DNA of 40,908 bases from Caldifarciminota bacterium. GTDB lineage: Bacteria > Hydrothermota > Hydrothermia > LBFQ01. The notes below the pieces were generated by a model that did no database searches, had not been told where the DNA came from, and saw only the letters and a program-made list of their open reading frames with translations. Positions 13,044 to 20,623 of the stretch are shown piece by piece. Position 1 is the stretch's first letter, and every line of letters begins with the position of its first letter. The stretch covers positions 1 through 40,908 of the forward strand of contig JALWZG010000096.1 in assembly GCA_027002825.1 (NCBI GenBank), written 5' to 3'. The position numbers and the translations under genes are program-made.

Positions 13044-15284
13044 CTAAATCACACCCCTAAACGTCCTAACCTCGTCCCCGATCCTGACCTTCAGCAGGTA
13101 TGTTCCCTTCGGCAGGTTTAGCCTGTACTCGTACCTCCCGGCTGGCAGGTAGCCGAGGCTGACACGCTTGACGAGTCTACCTGAGGGGTCGTAGACGTCA
13201 AAGCCCACATAAGAGGATGAGAATAGGCGCAGCACAAGCGCTCCCTCGGAAATCCCCACATCATAACCGGAGTGGACCCCCACCTCGGAAACGTTTAAGG
13301 ATGTGTCCGATGCTTCAAGGGCGTTCAGCAGACGTATCACAAACGCATCGTATCCCCCCGTAGTGCCGAAAACAACGCGGTTTACCGCGAAATCGGAGGA
13401 ATTTGAAGTCATACCGGCCGCAAAAACATGTCCCAAACCGTCCGTGGTGATTGAGAGGGCGTTATCCAAACCGCTTGAGGCTATGATCGCGGTTATCTGG
13501 TGGGTCGTGAGGTCTCCACTTATCTTGGTCACAAAGGCATCGGATAGAACTCCGCTCTGGTTTCCGAGAACAACCCTACTCGGTGCAAAATCGCTTGAGC
13601 TTTCCGTACCTCCACTGATAAAAACATCTCCTGCGCTGTTAATCGTTATGGACTCGGCGTAATCGGATCTGCTTGAGGCGAGTATGACCGTGGCCATGTG
13701 TGTGGACAGATCGCCCGTCAGCTTGCTAACGTAGGCATCCGTGAAACCCCCGGAGGTTCCGAAGACCGTTCTGTTTGGGGCGAAATCCGCGGGATTATTG
13801 GTAGAACCGGTTGCATAAACATTGCCGGAGTTGTCCACGGTTAGGGATTTCAGACCGTCTGCATCACTTGACGTCAGTATTGCCGTGGCAATATGGGTGG
13901 TCAAATCCGAGCTCAGCTTTGTAATGAAGGCGTCGTTGAATCCCGTCGTTCCGAAAACGTTCCTACTTGGGGCGAAGTCCGAAGAGTTACCCGTAACGCC
14001 CCCAACAAAGACGTTTCCGGAGTTGTCCAGGGCAACGGACGTTGCAAAATCCATTCCACTGGAGGTCAAAATGGCCGTGGCCAGGTGATTTGACAGGTCG
14101 TTATCCATCTTGCTCACAAAGGCGGCAAATGTGTTTGCGGTCGTTCCGAAGATGTATCTACTCGGTGCGAAATCCCCATAACTTGTGGTATAACCGGCGG
14201 CAAACACGTTCCCGTTATCGTCCAAGGCCAAGGAGGTAACCGCTTCATACCCACTTGATGTAAGGATGGCCGTTGCGATGTGCGAGTTTAAACCGTTGTT
14301 CAGCTTTGTTATGAAGGCGTCGTAAAATCCCCCAGGTGTCCCAAAATAGGTTCTGCTCACGGAGAAATCCGATGATCCCCACGTATAACCCCCGACAAAA
14401 ACGCTTCCGGAGGCGTCTACGGCAAGGGCATAAGCTATATCGTTCCCACTTGATGTAAGGATTACGGTGGCGATGTGCGTGCTTAAATCGTTGCTGAGCT
14501 TCGTTACAAAGGCGTCATAGGTCCCACCGGTTGTGCCGAGGATACCTGCCCCAGAGGAAAAATCCGTATAGTTTGTCGTATAACCCGCGACGAAAACGTC
14601 CCCAAAGGGATCCGTGGCCACGCAGTAGGCGTAATCGTCTCCACTTGATGCCAGTATGGCCGTCGCAACCGGGTCAATAACGAGCGTGTGCTTTCTGTCC
14701 CAGCTCTTAACGATGAACCTTACACCTTTGCCTTTAACCTCTGCTTTTACGTTTATCTCCTCTGCGCCTTGATAGGCCTTCAGATCGCTTACCCTGACGA
14801 GCTCTTTGCCTTCTTTGACGACGTATATGCCGTCTTCTTTTTGAACCACACGGCCATCGGTTTCAAGCCTTATCCGATGCGGATCCCCTCCCGGACGGAC
14901 GATAAACTGAAACTCCACCACACCCCTGCCATCTGCCGTGAGTATGGCGTCTACCTTCGGATATACCTCCTTTAACACAACACGCCTGTACGTCGGCACG
15001 TTGCTTATGGCCTTGTTTCGACCGAAGTAAGAAATCTTCGTCCTAAGCGGCATGTCTCCGGTTATAAACCTCGGTTTTGCTCCAAAAGATACCCTAACGC
15101 CGTTGATGTAAACCGTCCCATCCCTCAGGACGTAAACGACCGAAGGATGCATGCTGTAGAAGACGACGTCGTTGGAAAGCTGGCCGGCGTTTTGCACGAA
15201 GAGCATGTTTACGCCTCTGCTGTAGGTCTCTACGGCCTTTAGGTCGGCTTGCGGGTTTATATAAGAGCCGACAGCCCACAGCAT
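13044..15284 (-). CDS. secreted SBBP-repeat protein with T9SS-type C-terminal sorting domain
   Basis: A 746-aa protein. Residues about 28-205 resemble the N-terminal domain found before SBBP repeats (FVQNAGQLSNDVVFY). Residues about 209-655 hold seven repeats of roughly 65 aa, each with TSSG-D-A-S-A-D, a GNVFVAGYT strand and an SDFAPSR-x-FGTTGG-DAF segment, predicted to fold as a beta propeller. The last 75 residues (VYDPSGRLVKRVSL, LPAGRYEYRLNLPKGTYLLK) match type A C-terminal sorting domains of type IX secretion. The N-terminal signal is short and weak (MLWAVGSYINPQA). ATG 15284 is 7 bases after TAAAAT. The product is probably exported to the cell surface or the medium; its function is unknown. 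Confidence 0.85.
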   Translation of the reverse strand: MLWAVGSYINPQADLKAVETYSRGVNMLFVQNAGQLSNDVVFYSMHPSVVYVLRDGTVYINGVRVSFGAKPRFITGDMPLRTKISYFGRNKAISNVPTYRRVVLKEVYPKVDAILTADGRGVVEFQFIVRPGGDPHRIRLETDGRVVQKEDGIYVVKEGKELVRVSDLKAYQGAEEINVKAEVKGKGVRFIVKSWDRKHTLVIDPVATAILASSGDDYAYCVATDPFGDVFVAGYTTNYTDFSSGAGILGTTGGTYDAFVTKLSNDLSTHIATVILTSSGNDIAYALAVDASGSVFVGGYTWGSSDFSVSRTYFGTPGGFYDAFITKLNNGLNSHIATAILTSSGYEAVTSLALDDNGNVFAAGYTTSYGDFAPSRYIFGTTANTFAAFVSKMDNDLSNHLATAILTSSGMDFATSVALDNSGNVFVGGVTGNSSDFAPSRNVFGTTGFNDAFITKLSSDLTTHIATAILTSSDADGLKSLTVDNSGNVYATGSTNNPADFAPNRTVFGTSGGFTDAYVSKLTGDLSTHMATVILASSRSDYAESITINSAGDVFISGGTESSSDFAPSRVVLGNQSGVLSDAFVTKISGDLTTHQITAIIASSGLDNALSITTDGLGHVFAAGMTSNSSDFAVNRVVFGTTGGYDAFVIRLLNALEASDTSLNVSEVGVHSGYDVGISEGALVLRLFSSSYVGFDVYDPSGRLVKRVSLGYLPAGRYEYRLNLPKGTYLLKVRIGDEVRTFRGVI
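13320..14660 (-). repeat. seven tandem SBBP coding repeats
   Basis: Seven in-frame units of about 195 bp inside the 13044-15284 gene. They are diverged at DNA level but keep the protein frame TSSG to KL-N-L-THIATAIL, so they are old duplications and not a recent expansion. Confidence 0.8.
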
Positions 15285-15291
15285 AGCATAT

Positions 15292-15297
15292 ATTTTA
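15292..15297 (-). promoter_or_regulatory. -10 box, leaderless type
   Basis: TAAAAT in CGACCTTAAAAT on the minus strand, 7 bases before ATG 15284. Confidence 0.65.
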
Positions 15298-15333
15298 AGG
15301 TCGTGGAATGTACAACTCCGGTGAAAACATCTC

Positions 15334-16263
15334 TCAAATCCCCCCTCTCCCCCTGCCCCTGTACAGCCTCCTCATCTTCCTGACCTCGTCATAAACCGAT
15401 GCCACTACCTCACCGAGAAGTCCGAGTATCCAAAATATGAGACCCGCTATGATCATCAGAACCACCAGGAAGAGCAGGGGTCTGTACCCGTGTCCCATAA
15501 GTCTCAGGATCACACCCACCAACCCCACGGCAAACCCGAAGAGTATTAGAACGCTTCCCATCCCCCCAAAGGTCAGAAGGGGTTTTCTTATGAACGTGGT
15601 GTAAAACCAGACGGCTATCAGATCCGCAACCCCGACGAATATCCTACCGAACCCCCTGTACTTTGAGACACCGTGCCTACGGGGTCTGAGCGTTATGTCT
15701 ATCTCACCGACGGAGTAGCCGTAAACCCACGCCAAGGCAACCATATACCTGTGCCAGTCCTTCCTTAGGGGGATGTCCTCAAGCACCTCCCTCTTCAAAA
15801 CCTTCATGGAGTTCATATCGGAAACGGGAATACCGAAAAGCCACCTGTTCAAGGTGTTGTACACACGGGAGACAAAGGCCTTTTCGTACCGCCCGACCTT
15901 TCTACCGGTTATGAGGTCATAACCCTCCCTTTCCATCTTTTCAACCATCCTGAGTATATCCTCCGGTACGAACTGCAAGTCGGCGTCATAGACGGCTATG
16001 TATCTCCCGGAGGAGTTCTCAAACCCCGTGAGTATGGCGGCCGTTTTTCCGAGATTTCTCCCATGCCTGAACACCCTTACAAAGGGGTAATCCCTGGCGA
16101 GCCTGAGAACCTCCTCGTAAGTGCCATCGGTTGAGCCGTCGTCCACGTATATCACCTCCCAGTCCTCCAAGCCGTACTTTTTAAAAAAACCGTCAAACTC
16201 CTTGAGGAGTGGACGGACGTTCTCCCTCTCGTTGTAAGCCGGAACTATTACGGAGACCCTCAA
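15334..16263 (-). CDS. family 2 glycosyltransferase with two C-terminal membrane helices
   Basis: A 309-aa DPM1/GtrB-like enzyme that transfers sugar to a polyprenyl phosphate or another lipid carrier. The GT2 catalytic domain spans residues 1-215: VSVIVPAYNERENV, the nucleotide-binding VDDGSTDGT, the DxD-type YDADLQ, and a WHRYMVALAW acceptor segment. Two hydrophobic helices follow at about 235-265 and 270-295, with a basic tail. TTG 16263 is the start, 9 bases after TAAAAT. It fits the usual MxVSVIVPAYNE N-terminus. The donor and acceptor sugars cannot be read from sequence. Confidence 0.9.
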   Translation of the reverse strand: MRVSVIVPAYNERENVRPLLKEFDGFFKKYGLEDWEVIYVDDGSTDGTYEEVLRLARDYPFVRVFRHGRNLGKTAAILTGFENSSGRYIAVYDADLQFVPEDILRMVEKMEREGYDLITGRKVGRYEKAFVSRVYNTLNRWLFGIPVSDMNSMKVLKREVLEDIPLRKDWHRYMVALAWVYGYSVGEIDITLRPRRHGVSKYRGFGRIFVGVADLIAVWFYTTFIRKPLLTFGGMGSVLILFGFAVGLVGVILRLMGHGYRPLLFLVVLMIIAGLIFWILGLLGEVVASVYDEVRKMRRLYRGRGRGGI

Positions 16264-16272
16264 GGACGGTGA

Positions 16273-16278
16273 ATTTTA
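16273..16278 (-). promoter_or_regulatory. -10 box, leaderless type with TTG start
   Basis: TAAAAT in CAACCTTAAAAT on the minus strand, 9 bases before TTG 16263. It overlaps the stop codon of the upstream gene. Confidence 0.6.
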
Positions 16279-16935
16279 AGGTTGTCTTTGAGCATCCCCC
16301 TCCTCTATCATGCGCAGGATCTTTTGAAAGTAGGGCTGCAGCCTCCTCCTGTTCTCCTGCCATACGGCCTCCAACGTGTTCTGATAGCTCCCGGTTAAAA
16401 ACCTGTTCTGCCAGAAGAGAACCCACACACAGGCGTCCGCGTAATGGCGATTCCTCAGGGCGTACGTTATCCCCGCACAACCTATACCCACAGCGGCGCA
16501 GGTTTTGATCCCCTTCCAGGTTTGACCCGCGTATATCAGCCCTGCCCCCGGCAGAATGTTGAACACCATGGCCTTTGAGGGGTCCAGGAGGTTTGGCATC
16601 TGGGCCTTTAAGCTGTCGGAGAGAGGTCCTCCGACGAACCGCAGGGTGTAAGCCGAGAACAGTATCTGATCCCTGTAGGTGAAACACGAGGTGTCCCTCA
16701 GGAGGTCCTCCGCACCTTCCAGGTAAAACTTCGCCATAAGCAGGACAAGTCTGTACCTCTTCGCCCTGCAGTCCTGAAGCCTTGCCAGGAAGTTTATGGC
16801 TTTCAACGTGTCCCCCTTTAAGGCCAAGGCCTTCGCGTAATAAAAGGTATGTCCCACTCTTTTCGCCTCTATGAGCGCCCCTTGGCCGTCCCCAAGGCTT
16901 AAGAGCTTCAAAACAAGGAGCGTATCGGCAAGCAC
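16276..16935 (-). CDS. hypothetical membrane-associated protein with helical repeats
   Basis: A 219-aa protein with no assigned function. The first 115 residues look like TPR-type helical hairpins (GALIEAKRVGHTFYYAKALA, LKGDTLKAINFLARL). A conserved-looking glycine and proline-rich segment follows (FNILPGAGLIYAGQTWKGIK) and then two weak hydrophobic helices (TCAAVGIGCAGITYAL, DACVWVLFWQNRFL). The PGAGxIYxGQxxKG signature recurs in short bacterial membrane proteins (DUF5683-like). This is a resemblance only. GTG 16935 is 9 bases after TAGAAT. The gene is divergent from mazG with only 43 bases between the two start codons. Confidence 0.65.
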   Translation of the reverse strand: MLADTLLVLKLLSLGDGQGALIEAKRVGHTFYYAKALALKGDTLKAINFLARLQDCRAKRYRLVLLMAKFYLEGAEDLLRDTSCFTYRDQILFSAYTLRFVGGPLSDSLKAQMPNLLDPSKAMVFNILPGAGLIYAGQTWKGIKTCAAVGIGCAGITYALRNRHYADACVWVLFWQNRFLTGSYQNTLEAVWQENRRRLQPYFQKILRMIEEGDAQRQP

Positions 16936-16944
16936 GAGTAAGGT

Positions 16945-16950
16945 ATTCTA
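16945..16950 (-). promoter_or_regulatory. -10 box, leaderless type (divergent pair, left)
   Basis: TAGAAT on the minus strand, 9 bases before GTG 16935. Only 16 bases separate it from the mazG -10 box on the other strand. Confidence 0.65.
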
Positions 16951-16966
16951 AAGGAAGAGGCAACCG

Positions 16967-16972
16967 TAAAAT
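16967..16972 (+). promoter_or_regulatory. -10 box, leaderless type (divergent pair, right)
   Basis: TAAAAT, 6 bases before GTG 16979 of mazG. The -35 region would overlap the opposite-strand promoter. Confidence 0.7.
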
Positions 16973-16978
16973 ACCTTC

Positions 16979-17716
16979 GTGGGACGCGGTGATATGGACA
17001 GGTTGTTGGAAACCGTGGACATCCTGAGGAGGGAGTGTCCCTGGGACAGGGAACAGACCCTCTTTTCCATGAGATACCAGGCGCTTGAAGAGGTCTACGA
17101 GTTCATAGAAGCCCTGGAAAAAGGTGATAGGGAGAGGGTCTTGGAGGAGATAGGGGATCTCCTGACGGTGGCCTTGATGCTCTTGAAAATAGCCGAAGAT
17201 GAAGGGGTGGCGACTGCGGGTGAGATCGTTGAGAGAACGGTTCAAAAACTCGTGTACAAACACCCCCACATATTCGGTGATAAAAGGGGGTGGGGGATGA
17301 AGGAGGTCCTTGAAAACTGGGAGAACACAAAGAGGGACGGTATACTCTCCGGGGTGGACACGAGGAGACCCGCCCTTATAACCGCCCACAGGATAGGGGA
17401 GAAGGTGGCGAGGGTTGGGTTTGACTGGGAAAGGAGAGAGGACGTTCTGGAGAAGGTGAAGGAGGAGTTCAGGGAATTCCTTGAAGCCGGGGATGAGGAA
17501 AGGAGGAAGGAGGAGATGGGGGATCTCCTGTTCGCCCTCGCCCAGTACGCCAGGAAGGCCGGATACTACGCCGAGGACGCTTTAAGGGAGGCGAACCGGA
17601 AGTTCAAGGAGCGCTTCTCCAAGCTGGAAGGTGAGGCGAGGAGGAGGGGTAAGAGATTGAAGGACATGTCCTTAAGGGAGATGGACGAAATATGGGAAAC
17701 GGTAAAGGAGTCTTAG
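16979..17716 (+). CDS. mazG: nucleoside triphosphate pyrophosphohydrolase MazG
   Basis: A 245-aa house-cleaning enzyme that hydrolyses (d)NTPs to monophosphates and pyrophosphate. The two tandem MazG domains are visible. The first has CPWDREQT, then the metal motif ALEEVYEFIEA with EEIGDLL. The second has VKEEFREFLEA with EEMGDLL. KHPHIFGD and the ending MSLREMDEIWE are family hallmarks. GTG 16979 is 6 bases after TAAAAT. ATG 16994 (MDRLLETV) would be the usual N-terminus and cannot be excluded. It overlaps cutA by 25 bases. Confidence 0.95.
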   Translation: MGRGDMDRLLETVDILRRECPWDREQTLFSMRYQALEEVYEFIEALEKGDRERVLEEIGDLLTVALMLLKIAEDEGVATAGEIVERTVQKLVYKHPHIFGDKRGWGMKEVLENWENTKRDGILSGVDTRRPALITAHRIGEKVARVGFDWERREDVLEKVKEEFREFLEAGDEERRKEEMGDLLFALAQYARKAGYYAEDALREANRKFKERFSKLEGEARRRGKRLKDMSLREMDEIWETVKES

Positions 17717-18045
17717 TCGTACTGTGCACCGTCCCCACGGGAGAGGGGGAGAGGATCGCCAAGACCCTCGTTGAGAGGAGGTTGGCGGCCTGCGTAAACG
17801 TGATACCTTCCCTGACATCCTTTTACCGTTGGAAGGGTAAGATGGAGAGGGACGCCGAGGAGCTGCTCGTCATCAAAACGGGAGCCGAAACCTATGAAGC
17901 GTTGGAGAGGGTGTTGAAGGAGATACACCCCTACACCGTACCCGAAATCCTCGCCCTGGAGGTCGTAGGGGGGAACGACGATTACATCAAGTGGGTGTTG
18001 GAGCAAACCGCATCTTTAAATCCGAACCTTGACGAAGAACCTTAG
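17692..18045 (+). CDS. cutA: divalent cation tolerance protein CutA
   Basis: A 117-aa trimeric signal-like protein of the CutA1 family. VLVVLCTVPTGEGERIAKTL, VERRLAACVNVIP and FYRWKGKMERDAEELLVIKT are diagnostic, and HPYTVPEILALEV closes the domain. The physiological role in bacteria is unsettled. The ATG lies inside the end of mazG in another frame, so translation is likely coupled. A GGGAG lies about 12 bases upstream. The family core starts only at residue 7 (VLVVLCT). Confidence 0.93.
   Translation: MGNGKGVLVVLCTVPTGEGERIAKTLVERRLAACVNVIPSLTSFYRWKGKMERDAEELLVIKTGAETYEALERVLKEIHPYTVPEILALEVVGGNDDYIKWVLEQTASLNPNLDEEP
18016..18021 (+). promoter_or_regulatory. weak -10 box, leaderless type with TTG start
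   Basis: TTAAAT, 7 bases before TTG 18029. It lies inside the 3' end of cutA and is a weaker match than most. Confidence 0.4.
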
Positions 18046-19450
18046 GGAAAACCTTTGGGACATCCTGTCCGCCGCGCTCGGCTCTCTCCCCGCCGTTTTT
18101 TTCGTAGTGCGCGACGGCCTCGGAATAACACCCGACTCCGTCTTCTACATGCAGATGGCCCAAAACATAGCCTCCCTCAAGTGTATCTCCTGCCTCGTAG
18201 GGGCGGGTGGGAAACCCGTACCCATCCAGCACTGGCCCCCAGGGTACCCCTTGGTAATAGCCGTCCTCGGAACGCATATCCCCGCCGTCCTCGGTGGATT
18301 CCTAACACTTCTCCTGCTCTCCATCGCCCTCAGGCGCATCGGTATAAAGGGTAAAGTCGCAAGGGGTGTAGTCCTGCTCCTTGTGGGTGTTTCCCCCGTA
18401 TTCCTTGAGGTCTTCACCCACGCTTGGAGTGAGAACGTGGCCATTCCACTCCTGCTCGCGGCCATCCTTCTTGCCGTATCCGGTAGGGTCAAACACTCAG
18501 TGTTCCTTTTTTCCGTCCTACCCCTCATAAGGTACGCCTTCCTCTCCTTCTCCTTCCTGAACCTCCTTCACAGGGGGAAGAGGCGACTTCTTTACCTCTC
18601 CATCTCCCTCCTACCGTTCCTCCTCTGGAGGGTTTACCTCCTCCTTTACGTCTCTCCCCACTCACCGATAAAGAGGGAGCTCGCCCTCCACCCACCCTCC
18701 GCACTGCACTGGACGACCCTATCCAAAACCATCCTCGCCTTCTTCGGCCTTCACAAGGTGTTGGGTTTCAAGGACCTCTCCTTCGCCGTGTTTACGGTTG
18801 CCCTGTTCCTGCTCGCGGTAGCCCTGCTCTTTATCGGGTACGGAAGCGACAGGCTTGTGAAGTGGAGCGTATCCGGGGCGATCGTCTACCTTGCGTTCCT
18901 CATGGTCAGCATAACCCTTTACGATTACGCTTCACTGCCGGACTACCGCCTCATGTCCCCCGTGTTCTTCCTGCTCCTACCGCCCTTCGTAAAATGGATT
19001 TCGCAGCTGAGGCGTACGGCAACCTACGCCATCACGCTCATCCTGGCGACTGGATACGCCCTACACGCGAAGGATCTCAGGGTTCAGGGGTACAACCAAG
19101 GGTACTGGAAGGACCCCCAGGCCGTTCTGCACCTCAAACGACTCAAGGGCGGTGTTTACTCCAACGCCCCGGACGCCGTGTGGTACATAAGCGGTGTGGG
19201 TGCGGATATGGTGCCGAGGTTTTACGATATCAACCAAAACCGACCAAACCCCTCCTTCAAAGAGGAGATGGAGGACCTGAAAAGGGAGTTCTCGGACAGC
19301 TGCCGCTACCTGGTATGGGTGAAACCCAAGAGGAGGGGGTACCTACCATCCCTCCAGTTCCTGTTGAAGGTAATGGGGGAAAGCCTCCACCCCCTTGCGG
19401 AGACCCGCCTGATCCTGGTGTTCGGATCGGAGGGGTGTGAACACCGTTAG
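18029..19450 (+). CDS. polytopic membrane protein, GT-C glycosyltransferase-like
   Basis: A 473-aa protein with about ten hydrophobic helices. The first loop after helix 1 has [20 protein letters not shown], and a second has [19 protein letters not shown]. Acidic loop residues followed by WPPGYPL are typical of lipid-linked-sugar-dependent GT-C enzymes and related bacterial membrane proteins. The C-terminal soluble part contains [16 protein letters not shown], also seen in that group. The sugar and acceptor are unknown. TTG 18029 overlaps the cutA stop by 17 bases. The 3' end crowds the thyX promoter. Confidence 0.72.
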   Translation: MTKNLRENLWDILSAALGSLPAVFFVVRDGLGITPDSVFYMQMAQNIASLKCISCLVGAGGKPVPIQHWPPGYPLVIAVLGTHIPAVLGGFLTLLLLSIALRRIGIKGKVARGVVLLLVGVSPVFLEVFTHAWSENVAIPLLLAAILLAVSGRVKHSVFLFSVLPLIRYAFLSFSFLNLLHRGKRRLLYLSISLLPFLLWRVYLLLYVSPHSPIKRELALHPPSALHWTTLSKTILAFFGLHKVLGFKDLSFAVFTVALFLLAVALLFIGYGSDRLVKWSVSGAIVYLAFLMVSITLYDYASLPDYRLMSPVFFLLLPPFVKWISQLRRTATYAITLILATGYALHAKDLRVQGYNQGYWKDPQAVLHLKRLKGGVYSNAPDAVWYISGVGADMVPRFYDINQNRPNPSFKEEMEDLKREFSDSCRYLVWVKPKRRGYLPSLQFLLKVMGESLHPLAETRLILVFGSEGCEHR

Positions 19451-19453
19451 AAT
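19448..19453 (+). promoter_or_regulatory. -10 box of thyX, leaderless type
   Basis: TAGAAT, 7 bases before ATG 19461. It sets the start directly before the zinc-ribbon segment and excludes the longer frame from 19437. Confidence 0.7.
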
Positions 19454-19460
19454 CACCCCT

Positions 19461-20180
19461 ATGCTCTGCAACTCCTGCGGTAGTGAAACCGAGGGTCAAC
19501 CGTGCGGTGTGTGCGGAGCCTACAACGTTCTGGACAGGGGGTTCGTGAGACTGGTGGAGTTTATGGGTGGGGACAGGGCGGTGGTTCAGGCCGCAAGGGT
19601 TTCCCTCGGTCAAGGACTCAAAACACCGGAGAGGGACAGGAGACTGATAAACTACCTCATGAAGCACGAACACGGCACCCCTTTTGAACACGCCGTCTTC
19701 AAGTTCCACGTCAAGGCCCCCATCTTCGTGGCACGGGAGTGGTTCAGACACCGCATCGCCTCCTACAACGAGATAAGTCAGAGGTACACGGAGGTGAAGA
19801 GCGAGTTCTACGTCCCCGCCAAACTCAGAAGACCTGTGAAGGGGAACAAACAGGCGAGTGAGGTCGCCGACTTTCCAAACGAAGAGGAACTCATGGGAAA
19901 AATTCGGGAAACCTACACCCTGGTTTACCGAACCTACCGTGAGCTTCTTGAGAGCGGCGTTGCCCGCGAGCTGGCCCGTATAGTCCTGCCCCTGGGAACC
20001 TACACACAGTTCTACTGGACGGTGAACGCCAGAAGCCTCATGAACTTTCTGAGGCTGCGTGAGGCCCCCGAGGCCCAAAGCGAAATACGGGAGTACGCAA
20101 AGGTAATACTGAGGATATTCCGGGAGAGAATGCCCTGGACGGCAGAGGCCTGGGAATCCCAGGGTAGGAAACGACCTTAA
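19461..20180 (+). CDS. thyX: flavin-dependent thymidylate synthase ThyX with N-terminal zinc ribbon
   Basis: A 239-aa enzyme making dTMP from dUMP with FAD, NADPH and methylenetetrahydrofolate. The ThyX signature [14 protein letters not shown] is at residues 96-109, and [12 protein letters not shown] and the C-terminal [11 protein letters not shown] contribute to flavin and substrate binding. An extra segment at residues 1-22 has four cysteines, Cys3, Cys6, Cys15 and Cys18 (C-x2-C-x8-C-x2-C), which looks like a small zinc ribbon not found in standard ThyX. The leaderless ATG right before it shows that the segment belongs to the protein. No thyA is in the window. Confidence 0.95.
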   Translation: MLCNSCGSETEGQPCGVCGAYNVLDRGFVRLVEFMGGDRAVVQAARVSLGQGLKTPERDRRLINYLMKHEHGTPFEHAVFKFHVKAPIFVAREWFRHRIASYNEISQRYTEVKSEFYVPAKLRRPVKGNKQASEVADFPNEEELMGKIRETYTLVYRTYRELLESGVARELARIVLPLGTYTQFYWTVNARSLMNFLRLREAPEAQSEIREYAKVILRIFRERMPWTAEAWESQGRKRP

Positions 20181-20183
20181 AAT
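20178..20183 (+). promoter_or_regulatory. -10 box, leaderless type
   Basis: TAAAAT in CGACCTTAAAAT, 7 bases before ATG 20191. It overlaps the thyX stop. Confidence 0.65.
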
Positions 20184-20190
20184 CAAATCT

Positions 20191-20583
20191 ATGTTCGCGT
20201 TCGTCCTTTTATCCCCGGACAGCGTGATATTTGAAAGGGCCTTCCGCATACATCCAAGATACCACGAGACTTTTTCCCTAAAAGGCCTCCCCAAAGGTAA
20301 GGTGTTGACCCTGAAGGTCGCAAACGCACCCCCCCAGAGCTTCTCGGTGGTCATCTTTGACGAGAAGGGGTTTTCCCACTTCCGTAAGAGCGGAGATGCG
20401 AGCCTGAGCATGCACACCCTTGAGGGGGACAGCACCTTCACGTGTTTCCTGAACGAGAGCGGGTCTCTCCACTTCGTGATCTGGAACGTCTCGTATGAGG
20501 AGGTGTGGATCAACCCCACCGTCGTGATCTCCTTGGGGGAGGGAAGGGATACGACCGAATGCTTCCCGGAATACGGCGATTGA
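20191..20583 (+). CDS. hypothetical beta-rich protein, 130 aa
   Basis: Not recognised. Alternating strands suggest a beta sandwich: HETFSLKGLPKGKVLTLKVA, FSVVIFDEKGFSHFRKS, STFTCFLNESGSLHFVIWNV. The order (a ligand-like strand, a 'baseline' strand with SGSLHFVIWN, then Asn/Pro turns) recalls GOLD-like or pre-peptidase-like sandwiches, but I cannot assign a family. The N-terminal MFAFVLLSPDS is only mildly hydrophobic and is not a clear signal peptide. It is a single-gene unit with its own leaderless promoter, followed by the PorV-like gene. Confidence 0.65.
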   Translation: MFAFVLLSPDSVIFERAFRIHPRYHETFSLKGLPKGKVLTLKVANAPPQSFSVVIFDEKGFSHFRKSGDASLSMHTLEGDSTFTCFLNESGSLHFVIWNVSYEEVWINPTVVISLGEGRDTTECFPEYGD

Positions 20584-20603
20584 AAAACACCACCCTTCCG
20601 CAG

Positions 20604-20609
20604 TATAAT
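20604..20609 (+). promoter_or_regulatory. -10 box of the PorV-like gene
   Basis: TATAAT in TTCCGCAGTATAATACAACC, 14 bases before ATG 20624. The upstream TTCCG-x2-GTATAAT is shared with the promoters of tRNA-Lys, the topA operon and rpsF. A leader of about 7 bases is expected. Confidence 0.75.
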
Positions 20610-20623
20610 ACAACCTTGCCGTT

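Noticed and set aside
13320-14660. Regular repeats of about 195 bp that could suggest a CRISPR or satellite array
   Set aside because: The repeats are in frame, diverged and protein-coding (SBBP beta-propeller units), with no short identical repeat and spacer structure.
16193-17389. A 398-codon open frame on the minus strand across mazG
   Set aside because: It is a shadow of mazG and of the 16276-16935 gene. It has low-complexity Pro/Gly/Arg/His composition, no motifs and no promoter, and mazG is unmistakable.
19257-20519. A 420-codon open frame on the minus strand across thyX
   Set aside because: It is antisense to thyX and its neighbours, has no recognisable domain, and no -10 box or ribosome site lies before it.
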